Source: Oscheius onirici
Taxonomy: Eukaryota; Nematoda; Chromadorea; Rhabditida; Rhabditidae
Direction: 5' to 3'
Assembly: GCA_932521025.1 (NCBI GenBank)
Contig: OW051468.1
Coordinates: 5,580,064-5,644,063 of the forward strand
DNA length: 64,000 bases
Part shown: piece after piece, positions 35,649-52,194 of the stretch
Numbering within the stretch: position 1 is the first letter of the stretch
How the letters are laid out: every line of letters begins with the position of its first letter
Translations under genes and position numbers: made by a program
The notes under the pieces: model-generated
Seen by the model: the letters and a program-made list of their open reading frames with translations, nothing else
Told to the model about the DNA's origin: nothing
The model's database searches: none

Positions 35649-37971
35649 ATGGGCGTAGACGTCAAAAAGAAGGTGCTGAAGCGCAAGCTGAACAAGATAA
35701 AGGCCGGTCAAGCAAACAAGAAGAAGAAGGACGAGAAGCCTACCGAAGAGAAAGAAATCAAGGAGGAAGAAACGAACGACTCTGACGACAGCGAGCCCGA
35801 GATTGCTGAGGTTTTAAGTTTTATCCTCCCTCAATTAACAATCGTTTCAGGTACACAACGAGCCCCAAGAAGATGTGGCCGACTTCCTTTCACAGCAAAC
35901 TTTTGCCTCGCTGAAAGGAAAGGTCAACGATCGTATTCTGAAGTCGATCGAAACGATGGGATTCAAGACGATGACGGAGATTCAGGCCAACAGTATTGGA
36001 CCACTTCTTGAGGTTTTTTAAGATTATTTTACAAGTTTTATTCGAATTATTTCAGGGAAAAGACGTGCTCGGTGCCGCGAAAACTGGCTCCGGAAAGACG
36101 CTGGCCTTCCTGATTCCGGCCATTGAACTCCTGTACAAGTTGGAATGGAAACAGCACAACGGAACTGGTGTTATTGTCGTCTCGCCGACTAGGGAACTCT
36201 CTATGCAAATTTATGGTGTCCTGACTGAACTTCTTGAAGGTTTGCCGTTTATTTATAGTTGAAATAAATCTGAAATATTAAGGATCTCAACTGACTCACG
36301 GGCTCATTATGGGAGGATCAAATCGAAACGCGGAAAAGGACAAACTGGCCAAGGGTGTCAGTGTCATCGTGGCCACACCGGGTCGTCTGCTCGATCACCT
36401 TCAAAACACGGACGATTTCATGGTCAAGAATCTCAAATGCTTGGTGATTGACGAGGCCGATCGAATTCTGGACATTGGTTTCGAAATTGAAATGCAACAG
36501 GTAAGACTTTTTATTAGACAAAGATTTCACCGTCCTTATCTGGGCTAAAGTTACCTAAATAACTCCTCCATGTTTTCGGCCTGAACCACTTGCGATTCGT
36601 TTCTGTCAGGGAACTAACAAAAAACAGAAACAAGGTCCTCGCACATTCTGATCTCCCGTTGTCTCAACTTGTGCTACGAAATGCCAACTGTAATCAGCGC
36701 ATAAACACACACAGAGAGACTTGGGAACAATTTATAATAGTGTAACACTTGTCGATCACTTGATCTTTGACAGAATTCAAATCAAAATCCTCTTCAGATT
36801 CTCCGCCATCTTCCCAAGAAGCGTCAGACGATGTTGTTCTCGGCTACTCATACCCCGAAAGTCGATGAATTGGTCAAATTGGCTCTTCATTCGGATCCAG
36901 TGAAAATTTCCGTCACCGAAAAGAGCGAGGTAGCCACTGTTGCCGGACTTCAACAAGGATACGTCGTCTGTCCGTCGGAGAAACGCTTCCTGCTCCTATT
37001 CACCTTTTTAAAGAAGAATAAGAACAAAAAGGTGATATTTCTCTGAAATGCTTGAAGAAATACGATTTAGGTTATGGTCTTCTTTTCCTCGTGCAATTCT
37101 GTTAAATTCCATCACGAGCTGCTAAACTATATCGACATTTCGTGCATGTCTATTCACGTAAGGCTTTTCAGTCTAAAAAATATACTTAAAAAATATTCAG
37201 GGTAAGCAGAAACAACAGAAGAGAACTTCGACCTTCTTCCAATTCTGCCAGGCCGAGACTGGAATTCTTCTCTGTACCGATGTCGCTGCACGGTACATTT
37301 ATTATTTTCTTGCTCAAAATATTACAAATTTTAGTGGTCTTGACATCCCTGCCGTTGACTGGATCGTCCAATTCGACCCTCCAGATGAGCCTAGAGAGTA
37401 CATTCATCGTGTCGGAAGAACGGCTAGAGGACAGGATGGACGGTTGGTTTTTTTGGTTTGAAGCAGTTCATTGTTTTCAGTGGTCACGCTTTGCTCGTTC
37501 TGCGCCCGGAAGAGCTCGGATTTCTCCGCTATCTCCGTGCCGCGAAGGTCATTCTGAACGAGTTCGAGTTTTCCTGGAACAAGGTAACCGATTTTTTTAA
37601 ATATTTCATCATCTTCTTTAGGTGGCAAATATCCAATCGCAGCTGGAGAATCTGATCGACAAGAACTATTATCTGAACAAGTCGGCCAAGGAAGCCTACA
37701 AATGTTATGTTAGAGCCTACGATTCGCACTCTCTGAAGGACATTTTCAACGTCAACACACTAGATCTGATCAACGTCAGCAAATCTTTCGGCTTTTCTGT
37801 ACCGCCATTTGTCGAGCTGCCAGTCAGCCACAAGCCCAAGGTATTTTTTATATGTTTCTTTATAAAAGTGTCAAATAGGCCGAAGTAAAGTCTCAACTGT
37901 CCGGAGCCAGCTACAAGAAGCGTCCGAAAGTGGTCGGATTCAAGCTGAAGAAGAAGTCCGGCGGTCATTAA
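35649..37971 (+). CDS. DDX18: DEAD-box RNA helicase DDX18/Has1
   Basis: Nucleolar helicase for 60S ribosomal subunit assembly. Eleven exons: 35649-35810, 35851-36012, 36056-36239, 36283-36500, 36798-37031, 37071-37157, 37201-37292, 37335-37442, 37481-37583, 37622-37840 and 37879-37971. The N-terminal tail is K/E-rich. Helicase motifs in order: FKTMTEIQ (Q motif), AAKTGSGKT (I), PTRELS (Ia), GG and TPGR (Ib), DEAD (II), SATHT (III), [13 protein letters not shown] (V) and HRVGRTARG (VI). The C-terminal [19 protein letters not shown] block and basic [14 protein letters not shown] end are typical of DDX18/Has1. The ATG is 120 bp after the archease stop, with no AATAAA between them and a TTTATTCTTAG acceptor ten bases before the ATG. 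Confidence 0.97.
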
Positions 37972-38061
37972 ATCCACGATGTTGTTGTTTGTTTTCCTTC
38001 ACCTCTTATTGTTAAAATTGTTGCTCGTTTCCCTCTCTCTTTCTTCAGACAGAATCATCTG

Positions 38062-38513
38062 ATGGGTTTGGCGCTTATCGCGCGTTTTCTCCTGCTGCTC
38101 CTGTCCATCAGTCGTCTCTCTTCGCTTCAAGTGCCCACAAATCTGCTTTTTTCGTCCTGGCTGCAAGCTCATAAAGCGAACTTTACGGGCGTTGTAGGCT
38201 GCTATCAGAAGGCAATGTGGCCAGACTAGAGTATCGTATCACGCTCCTTTTTAGCCTTTCCCCCTTTGAGAACCGAAAACAGCCAATTTTCCGGATTTTT
38301 GCTTTCGTGTTTCTAATGACGCTTGCGTTCATTGCTGGCCCCAATTTTAGACATTGAACAGGCTCGCACGGCTTTCGAACTTCTCAGTGCAATATTCACA
38401 GATGACATCGTATTGTTACAAACACTGCTCATTTTGTCAGAATATTACCTTAGAGTTCGAGGAAAAGCGGCGAGATATATCCGGGAACTCCAGCGGAGAA
38501 ATTCAAAAGTAGT
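38062..38513 (+). CDS. Possible small secreted Cys-rich protein (tentative)
   Basis: Very tentative. An ATG at 38062 opens a strongly hydrophobic leader (MGLALIARFLLLLLSISRLS) in a 55-codon frame ending at 38229. If GTTGTAGG (after ANFTG) is a donor and CCCCAATTTTAG near 38349 the acceptor, the frame continues to a TAG near 38513 through a cysteine-rich stretch, YCYKHCSFCQNITLEFEEKR. This would be a small secreted protein. No family match is known to me, and the 70-codon frame in another phase at 38323-38535 competes with it. Confidence 0.25.
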
Positions 38514-40884
38514 TCTTGGTCCATACGACAACTAGAATCACAGATGAGGTCTCGTTCCGGAGCGAGTTTTTGGGTCTAACAGCAAGAATTATTGAAACAG
38601 TTTCCTAAGCGAGGCTGTTCGAGTTGCTTTTAGTTTCTCTTGATGTTTTTATTACCTCGGTCACACAAGTAGAAACCTCTTTTCCTAGAAACAACTCTTA
38701 CAGTATATGCAGTTCTTTTCTTGCCAAACAAGTTGGAATTGAGATGTAAATCGGCTTGCGCCTGTCGACTGTCTACCTGACAACACAGTTATCAGCAGGT
38801 AGGGGGAGGTCACACCATTGCGAGGATCGTGGACTTTGTCACATGTGACGTCTCTTCCTCTCTCTAAACAACAACGTGTTTCGGTTGTATAATATTCCTG
38901 TGCCCGGCCATTGCAATTAGGCAGAAGGCGTCTGACATCTCACGAAGCCACTTTTTCCCTTTTCTAGACTAACCCCATTAAACATGGACGGGTCGTCCAG
39001 ACTACCTGGAAGTCGCTTTTCAATCCCTCCGCCTCTAGGCCTAATTGGAGTGAGCGAGGGTGTCAATGGCCCATCTGTGTGCTCTTTGCATGATGCTTAA
39101 CTCACACTCTCATCGCGCTCCGACCACAAAGTCAACACAAATCTTTCTCCGTCCGAGTTTTGGAACACAGATAACTTTTGACAGTCTACGTAGTAGGAAC
39201 AACAGCACTCTGTACTAGCTTGGACCTTTTCGTCTTTACTTGTACCAACTGAACGTTTCAACAACTCTTATTGTTATCCCTGGGTAAAAGTAAATAAATT
39301 TGGCTGATTTTGGGATAACTCTTGACAAACATACGCCTCTAGCTCTAGAATTGCATATAAAGGATCTCGCGCGTTCTCGATATAAGTGAGATTATGTTTG
39401 TTCAGAAAATATCGGTAACCGATTCATGTCTCGTCTGAGAGAGCCGATAGGATTTTGATCTGCTCTCTGAACAATGCTGACTTGTCCTTCCCGTCTTCCG
39501 TCCCTTATCTGCCTGACAGTTTGGACCATCCCTTGTTTAAACTTCTCTTTTTAACGGGCAAGCACTCCGACACCGGAAATGGCTTGACTAAGTCCTTTAG
39601 GTCTTTTAGTCCATCAGTACGGGCAGAATGTAAAGTCCAGTCGGAAGCGCGTGAGAATTGGCCAGTTGATTGACTAATCCGAATACTTATCAAGGAACCG
39701 TCAGTCTTCCGAGAAACGTTGCCAAATCCATTAGATAAGGTTTGAGTGAGAATTGATCGAAGGGAACTTTCCCTTCCAGGTGGAGGCCACAGCTGGCTCT
39801 TAGTCTAAACAGCTGTACTCTCCTCGCTCTCACTGCCTTCTTTTTTCCTCATCTCATGCATATTTCTAGACGAAGGGACAGTCTTGCATATTCAGTCCCC
39901 GAATCTGTCAGCAATCTCAAGCCTACTCTAATTTTGGCACAGAGACAGCAATGACTTCACGTGGATATACTTATTACACCGGCTGGATCCATTTCCAATG
40001 TTTAAGCTGTCGTCTACTTCCTCAGTCTTTTTTTCGCAGTCAGCCCTTTTTCCACGCGATTCGAATAGTTGCCATCTTCCAGTATTCAAATCGAACTTTT
40101 AGCCCATGAACAAACTGTCCAACTTGATACGCGGCTCTGTTAGTCTCGTTAGCTAATCAGTTCCTGCCGATCGCTATTTTGTTCTGTCTGATTGTCAACC
40201 TCACTATATATTTTGTCGCTTTCTTGTACTGCTGTCCCATGCAACAATCCTTGTCACATTGTTCACCTCTCCTCAATCATTTTCTCCCAAATACTGTTAC
40301 CTCTTAGCTCTCGCATACCATCCGCTCCGTCCATGTTCCTTTCATCATCTCCCAGTAATCTTTCAGACTTTTGTGTCTTTGTCTCTTTTTTTATTCCCAT
40401 GTTCTTCTAAAGCTAGTTTGAAAGGTAGTTTCTTGGGTCCAAGTGGCGATAAATATTTGATCGAGCATTGAAAGATCGTCATCAGAGAACCCAATCTGTC
40501 CTTCTTTCCGTTCTCTGCCCAAATCTTTCTTCTTCACCTTTGAACCGAAAACTTTTGACGGATGGTGGTCTTACGTTTTTTTGGCGTTCTCTGGCAACAT
40601 TTCGAGATTGCTCTCTCCCTGAACATGCGTGTGGCTTTACACCCACAACTTTTCGGGCGGTTCACAAACTGCTCTCCCCTGTCTCTTTAAATAGAAACAC
40701 GTCTCATTACTTTCTATGCAAATAAGCTGTCTAGATGACTCCACTTTCCATAATTATTTGCATGTTTTTTGTTGGAAAAGTTTGAAAACAAACTATTTGA
40801 TTGGTATCCGGTTTGAGAGAGTTTCTCTCCTCCATAAATGGTTAAAAGTATTTTCTACTCGAGCAAAGGTTAAATTTCCAGAAG
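38514..40884. other. Intergenic region, no gene seen
   Basis: About 2.4 kb before TMEM189. Several short pyrimidine-rich frames occur, but none has a family motif or coherent splice extension. It presumably holds the TMEM189 promoter. An AAATTTCCAG acceptor lies three bases before its ATG. Confidence 0.45.
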
Positions 40885-42377
40885 ATGAATGACGACAGGG
40901 AACTGGAACAGGAAAAGGAGGTGGTTCAACGCGAGGAGAAAAGGTTCCTGTCCCCGAATCCGGCTCAGACCCTCCACTGTGACCCCAGTAGCTCTTTGCT
41001 ACCTTCGATGCCTGAAGACGACCCGAATGGAAACGTGAATACCGAATCGAGTATGGCCGCTCCGAGATGGGGACCACAACACGCGGGAGCACGAGAATTG
41101 GCCGCCCTATATTCAACTGGTATGTTTAGAATCTCTCTGACATTGTTTATCGTCCGTTTCTGACAATTAGAAGGTTGCAACCAATACGTTTTTCAAAAAA
41201 AGAATAAAAACAAACTTTCTTTCAGAGAAGAGACTCCAGGAAAAGGTCTCGGTCACAGTGGCGATAGGTCTCTTCGTCCTGGTCTTTCTCAATTTGCTCC
41301 GCACATGGGACAACTCTATCTGGGGCCGTGTAGTCTTCTACGCTTTTCTTGGCATCCTGACGGCCGACTTCGGATCGGGATTCGTTCATTGGGGAGCAGA
41401 CACTTTCGGCAGCGTCGATACCTGGTTCGGAAGGAGCTTCATTCGTCCATTCAGAGAACACCACGTTGACCCCACAGCCATCACTCGTCACGACTTTATT
41501 GAGGTTCGGTTTTCGCCTTTTGTTCTTTTTTGGGTCCAAAACGTAAGATCCTAGTAAGGTTGCGCAAAGTTTCGAGAAAGAGTTTTCCTAACTTATTCTC
41601 TCAAAAGTTTTCCTCGCAAACTTCTGCCAGGCATGTTCGGTCTCTTTTTGCAGCTTTTGACAAGAGCAATTAAATAAGAACAGATCCCTGGGCAGTGAGT
41701 ATACCCTGACAGAAATAGAAATCCGTGGTGCTCGCTTGTGCTCAATATCGGGCGCTTACCCCTTGTCGCTTATTTCCTCACTTTTCTTTTTTGCTACTAG
41801 ACGCTAACACTTTGGCTATATGCAAACCAATATGCAAACAAGGAAATCCCACCTTCTGCCTAAAAAGTACGTTTCAAGTAATGGCTTCGATTTAAAAATT
41901 CGATAACACAACACGTGTAAAGTTTTTCAGGTGAACGGTGACAACTTTATGATCTGCATACCGTTTCTGGCGCACGTCTTCTACCAGCAGTGTACCTCGA
42001 CTCCTGAACAACTGCACTCTTGGGCCACCCTACACTGGTACATTCTTCTTCTCGGCATCTACGTCGCCCTCACCAATCAGATCCACAAATGGTCTCACAC
42101 CTACTTTGGACTCTCCAAATGGGTCATCTTTCTCCAGAAGGCTCACATCATTCTCCCGAGATCCCATCACAAGGTCAGGCTCCTTTTGTTTTAATTATCT
42201 TCTGCTCAGATTCACCACATCTCGCCCCACGCCTGCTACTACTGCATCACGACAGGCTGGCTCAATTATCCGCTGGATAGTCTCGGTTTCTGGAGAAGGG
42301 CAGAGTCCGTGGTGACGGCTCTAACGGGTATGCAGCCAAGAGAAGACGATCTAAAGTGGGCGACGAAGCTCCATTGA
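40885..42377 (+). CDS. PEDS1: Plasmanylethanolamine desaturase (TMEM189/PEDS1)
   Basis: ER membrane diiron desaturase that introduces the vinyl-ether double bond of plasmalogens (Kua/CarF family). Exons: 40885-41119, 41226-41503, 41931-42173 and 42210-42377. A non-conserved 75-residue N terminus precedes the core. Membrane segments are [36 protein letters not shown] and [17 protein letters not shown]. Metal-binding histidine clusters are [46 protein letters not shown] and [19 protein letters not shown]. These match the conserved histidines essential in this family. Length about 307 residues fits. It is tail-to-tail with the RhoGAP gene, with 3' ends predicted to overlap slightly. Confidence 0.95.
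41504..41930 (+). other. PEDS1 intron 2
   Basis: 427-bp intron between exons 2 and 3. Nothing recognisable inside. Confidence 0.5.
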
Positions 42378-42491
42378 TGACTTCTTCTCCTCACCCCGCT
42401 CGTGTCAGTACAATGTATTTTGAGGCCAAGCATATAATTGTCTACCTGGTATACCCGAATGTGATAAGAAACAAACTTTCTCATTCCAAAA

Positions 42492-42497
42492 AATAAA
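42492..42497 (+). promoter_or_regulatory. Poly(A) signal of PEDS1
   Basis: AATAAA 115 bp after the PEDS1 stop codon. Confidence 0.7.
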
Positions 42498-42514
42498 TTT
42501 TCTGATGGAATGTA

Positions 42515-42520
42515 TTTATT
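42515..42520 (-). promoter_or_regulatory. Poly(A) signal of the RhoGAP gene
   Basis: Minus-strand AATAAA 33 bp past the RhoGAP stop at 42555-42553. It is only 18 bp from the opposing PEDS1 signal. Confidence 0.7.
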
Positions 42521-42552
42521 TGTCTGTGGAATGTATGCAGGCTTGGGGAAGT

Positions 42553-45500
42553 TCAGAATGGACAGTTGTACTCGGTATCGATGGCAGGGGCTCGGGAGTC
42601 CTGCAACGGTTTTTACTGAAACATTTTTGCGTCTTTCTAGCGAGTATAAATAAAGTATAAAAAAGCAACCTGAAAAAGAGAAGACAGTGCGCGAACACTC
42701 CAGTTGATCTCCAGTGGTTCCATTCCGACACAGGCTCTGTCCCTTCTGGCCGAACATCTCACGGCACTGGCTCTCTGAAGATTTCTCAACTCTGGATGCT
42801 TGTCTCCTCGTTGAGAGGACGATCTGTGAAGGTCTGTCTTCTTTTCAGGAACAAGATCTTTGGGCTCAAGACAGTAAGGACTGAACTTCTCGGTAATGAT
42901 CTTCGGCGTTGGAGGTTCTGCTCTCTGAGGTTCGGGCGTCCGAAGTCTTTCTGCTGGATGGTAGTAACCATCAGCTAGACGTACTCGTTCAGTTGACGAT
43001 TGACAAACATAATTCACAGAGACTTTCCGCGGGAACTTTGGAGACTCTGGAGCCTCTATTCTACCAGAACTGGTTGAGACCTTGCGAAGAAACTTTGGTG
43101 ATTCCGGAGTTTCTACTCTGACAGAATTCAAGGAGACTTTCCGAAGGAACTTTGGAGATTCTGGAGCATCTACTCTACTCCGATCTCTCAGAGCGGCCAG
43201 TCTTTCAGAGATGGACTGAAGTGACGGCTCTGAAGAAAGTCCAGAGGATCGAAGTGACGGTTCCAAAGTTTCCTTCTCTTGACTGAACGGCTGAACATGG
43301 AGCATTGGCTTCTCTTCGACTTTAGCAAGCGCCTTGCTGAAGCTTTCTGTACTCTTTGTCGGTTCCTGAATTTTCATATAAAAACGTGTTGCCCGAATAC
43401 AAACCATGAAGAGACTGTTGCTCTTGAAGACTGGAAATCGGTCAGGTAGAGCTGCTCCCAACGGAATTATGCTCAAGAAGTCGGCAGTTTGAGTAGCCTC
43501 TTCTCTCGATTCTTTCCTCGAAGGCGGCTCTGAGAAAAGCTTAAAGCTCTGAAAGATTCTGATGCAAAAATGGAAAATAACTCGCAAACCTGTTCACTCT
43601 TAGTATCCTGCTTCTCGACGCTATTCTTTCTGCTACTGACCAGATTGAACTTGAACTCTGCCCGCGACTGGAACAGTTCTGATGACCGTAGCTGAGCTTC
43701 AGTCCTCTGGAAGTGTATCCTTTTCAAGCAGGGAGATCTGGGGGTCTTTTCTTTCTCTTCCTTGACCACCGATGTCGTTCTTTCTTCTTTCTTCTCTTTC
43801 CCGAGTGTGTCATTCGATTTCAACGTGTCCGAGATGAAAGACAACTCCCTCGTCGGTTCCTCTTCGTCCTCCGAAGAAGAAAAATTCAATGGTGGTTCGG
43901 GATCATTGTGTTCCGACCAGTTTGAGCTGACAGCTATGGAAGAAGTCGAAGTGTTATCCTCGGCAATCTCTTCGATGATTGGAGTCTTTTGAGAGATGGC
44001 GTCGTCGTCCTCAGAATAACTTGGACTTCCTATCAGGTTCGCGTTCTGATCGACCTGAATGTTATTGCATTGTACGAACTGGTTTTTGGATATACCGTAT
44101 GAAGAACTGAGAAGACATTGTCTGAACAGAATCCAGGGACGATCTCAGCAGCATTCTCGATGAGGAACTCGACCAGCAGCGGAACTTTTTTGCCTCCTTC
44201 TATTGGATCTATAATTTCCTCGTTTGAAGCTGTCTTTTTGACAAGACAGAATGCTAGTCCCAACAAACGTAGTTAATTGTGCCACTTAACAACAAACTAT
44301 CTTATCCCTTGTCCGGCTTCAGTAGGACTCTCCATCTCTTATCACACGCACCCTTTCCAGGTCATCCCATTATCATATCCGCGGCTTATTTACTCCGACT
44401 GTTGTCCGCAAAGTGTCCTCATTTGCACGCTGTTTACAAGCTTGCCCATCCGTGATAATCACCCAATATGATACGGATATCTTACCTGGAGATTCGAGAA
44501 AACTCGGCGCGAGACAGACAGACAAGGCCGAGGAAGTCATCTTAGAAGAGCTGGCGGCAGAGGCAATCTGCAACAAGTGGTCATTTACAACTGGTTTTGT
44601 CTGCAATTCGCAACTATGAGACAATTAGCTTCTAGACGTGTTTCAGGATTATTAACAAACAAAATAAGTTGGAATCTAATCCGTGCTTGAATTGAGACTC
44701 ACCTTGCTCAATAGCTTCAAGACATTTGCCAAGAGGATTGCATGCGAGGATGGCAGCAACTTGACTAGGGCAGCTGCCGCCGAAATCTTCTTGTGAATGT
44801 CGGCTTCGTCGACGACTTCCCGCATCCAGAGCTCGTAGTTACTGCTTTGGAGAATCTTCCCCGGCAGACCACGAAGATACTCTTTGAGCATCGAAGCCAA
44901 GACGTGGGTACTGTAGCGGTTGAAGTCGGGCACTACACCGCGTTCCAGTTCGCCTCTGAGCTCTTTGAACGTGCTCTGTTTTGGCGATTTTCTGAAAAAG
45001 GCGATTAGTTAGGTTCTGAACAAGATTTTGGAGATTACGACTAGAAAGTTTAAAGAACTATGCATACCTGAAAATGCCCTCGGAATCGTATCCTTTCATG
45101 CGAAGATGGTCAACGATGGTCATAATCGGCTGTGGCGGAGTCGGCCCATCCAGATCTCTTCCAATGAATCCGCGAGAGTCTGACCGATGGAGGACTTTCT
45201 TTCTAAACCTTCGCCTTTAGAGAGTACTGAACTGAACGAACCTGATGCTGTTGACAATTTGCATTGGTGTCGGCGTGTGATTCGTCTTCATGGTAGACAG
45301 GATCAACTTTATTTGGGCAAAGGGGCAGGCGTCAAGAGCTTGTTTCTGACTCTCGGAGATTCTAAAAACGTTGATAAATAAAGTTAATTTCTAAGGCTAA
45401 ATTTAATTTCTAAGAGTAAAAAAAAAAGAAAAAGCTGCCATACCTTACGCCGCTCCTCTCAATCCTGTGCATGATGACACTGTAGACGTTCTCTGGTCCT

Positions 45501-46127
45501 TGCAAAGCTTTGCCGTGACTTTCCCCCACATACACTCTCAGCTCGTAGCTATTCGTCGGCAGACCCAGATCGGCAGCCGTCTCGACGATAAGTTCTCCAG
45601 TCTTTTTCCCATTCAAAACTCTTCTCCGAATGACCTGAAAGACTCTTGAACTGTGCGCCTCTTGACCGCGGAATACCTGCTTCCTGCCTCTGACATGAAT
45701 GTGCATTGGAATTGTGGTCGAGACTGGCCGAGTGCACCGCTGAATGCAGCCGTTGAAGAGACCGAACCAGTCGTCTCGTTCTTCTCTCGACCTAAAATGC
45801 ACAAGAAAGTTGTGCAGTGGCCAGCCGAGCAGAAAGGAAGTGTCTGAGGGATGATGTACTGCTACCCAGACCGAAGAGAGCTGGTGCTTTTCTTTTAGTT
45901 TGAACTGGGAGACTCCTCTGAAAAGAGAGTTGGATAGATGGGGAAAAGACTCACTTTTGTTTGGAAACGATCAGAGCATCGTTGTAGAGGAAGAAGTAAC
46001 GATGAAATACGACCAACGAAGAGAGTGAAGTCATCTGGACCGCACCTTCTTTTATAGCTTTCCTTCCAGAGGAACTGATACTGTCAGTGTCCACATTCAG
46101 GGAAGTAGACGAGGACGTAGAGTCCAT
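42553..46127 (-). CDS. RhoGAP with PH and RA domains (ARHGAP20-like)
   Basis: GTPase-activating protein for Rho-family GTPases. ATG 46127 (MDSTSSSTSLNVDTD) follows a CCTTTTTAG acceptor by one base. Domain order: PH (YFFLYNDALIVSKQK ... HFRSREERDDWFGLFNGC), Ras-associating domain (SSRVFQVIRRRVLNGKKTGE ... YELRVYVGESHGKAL), RhoGAP (GRDLDGPTPPQPIMTIVDHL, arginine finger in SEGIFR, VLASMLKEYLRGLPGKIL, KMTSSALSVCLAPSFL), then a long Ser/Glu-rich tail. Exons: 46127-45955, about 45913-45430, about 45367-45232, about 45204-45069, about 44993-44701, about 44586-44488, about 44250-44101, about 44055-43592, about 43563-43406, about 43366-42702 and about 42592-42553. Order PH-RA-RhoGAP is diagnostic of the ARHGAP20/RA-RhoGAP group. 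The tail has three 18-residue ESPKFLRKVS repeats. About 870 residues. Confidence 0.9.
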
Positions 46128-47416
46128 CCTAAAAAGGCGATAAGTCAAGATTTTTAGAAGTGTGAAATGTGTATAATTCGGTCAGAAAGTTGAGGATCGG
46201 AAAAGGTACTGATATATGACTGACTCATACTCTGTTGAGAGAGTCGGGAGACATGAGGCAGTAGAGATTGCTGGGGAAATCGGCTTCAAAACGAGTAACA
46301 GTGGGGAAAGAATATGAGGAGTCCGACTTTTCTTTTGTTCAGACTGAGTGAGAAGAAACGAAACTCACTAGTACCCTGTTCGGAAAAGATAAGAGACTGG
46401 AAGGTTGGAGTAAAACTGAGTCAAGTTCTGTTCGAATGGAAACAAGAACCTGGGAGAGTAATATAGCACTCCGACTCAAGAAATTGAAGAGAACAGAACG
46501 GGGCTAATTCGGTTTAGATAATAGAAGACTCTAGTAACGAGATTGACTTCTACTGTGTTCGGTGAGAGAATCAAAAGATTGGGCAAAATATGTTCACACA
46601 GACGGTCAAGAGATTCGAAAAGAGACTGACTCATATCCAGAGAGTCAAGCATGAGAATATAGATCGAAAGGGAAAGCCACACCCGAAAAGACTTTTTGCC
46701 TCGACTATAACCAGGGATTAGGGAGACAGACACTCAGCCGGAAGGCACTACTGCCAGCCGGTTGTTAGTCAGGCTGGCCCGTGTATAATACGGGACACAG
46801 GAGGCCGTCGATGGGCAACGGTTTCAAGGTTGCGGACAACAACCGAGAACTGCGCGGATTACGCCCCCAGACAACACTTTCGCCTCTTCTTCCCGACGGA
46901 CATTTGCATACGGAAAGGGTTCAATACTTTGAAGACAGATCAGATTGAGAGGAACACGTTCCTATTTTTCGCTCGAACAGTCATCATAACATTAGGATGA
47001 ATGGATGAAGAAAGAGGGGGGTCAGAGGCTGAAGTGTCCCGGGGCACGGTTTGGATTATCGAGTGTCCGACCAACCCCCGATCGGGGGCTCGTATCGGAC
47101 ATTGAGGACAAACACGGTGAGAGCAGAAACCTCCTCTCCCGCTAAACGGCGGCCAATTCACGCCTCGACGCGTTCTGGTTCCTTTGATGGCTCATGATAG
47201 CATCATTACTACCGTCTTGTCTGTTTCTAAAGATCTTGTTAGGTCTTATGATATACTGCCTCATAAGAATGAGGTTTCTAACTACTTTACTGTACCGGCA
47301 AATAGAAGATATAGACAAATCTCTCCAAAAAAAAGAAATACACGAGGAAAATAGAGGAAATTCGGGACAAACAAAATATATCTCTGAGCAAAATATCACT
47401 GGCAGGAACAGAGGCT
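46128..47416. other. Spacer between dlk-1 and the RhoGAP gene
   Basis: About 1.3 kb. The part near the RhoGAP gene may be a 5' UTR intron, since the ATG abuts an acceptor. It contains a strong nested inverted repeat at 47064-47101. No coding exon is supported. Confidence 0.45.
47064..47101. repeat. Nested GC-rich inverted repeat
   Basis: The perfect palindrome CCCCCGATCGGGGG (47075-47088) lies inside a second pair of arms TGTCCGA (47064-47070) / TCGGACA (47095-47101). It could form a cruciform or hairpin; function unknown. Confidence 0.8.
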
Positions 47417-52194
<4,778 letters not shown>

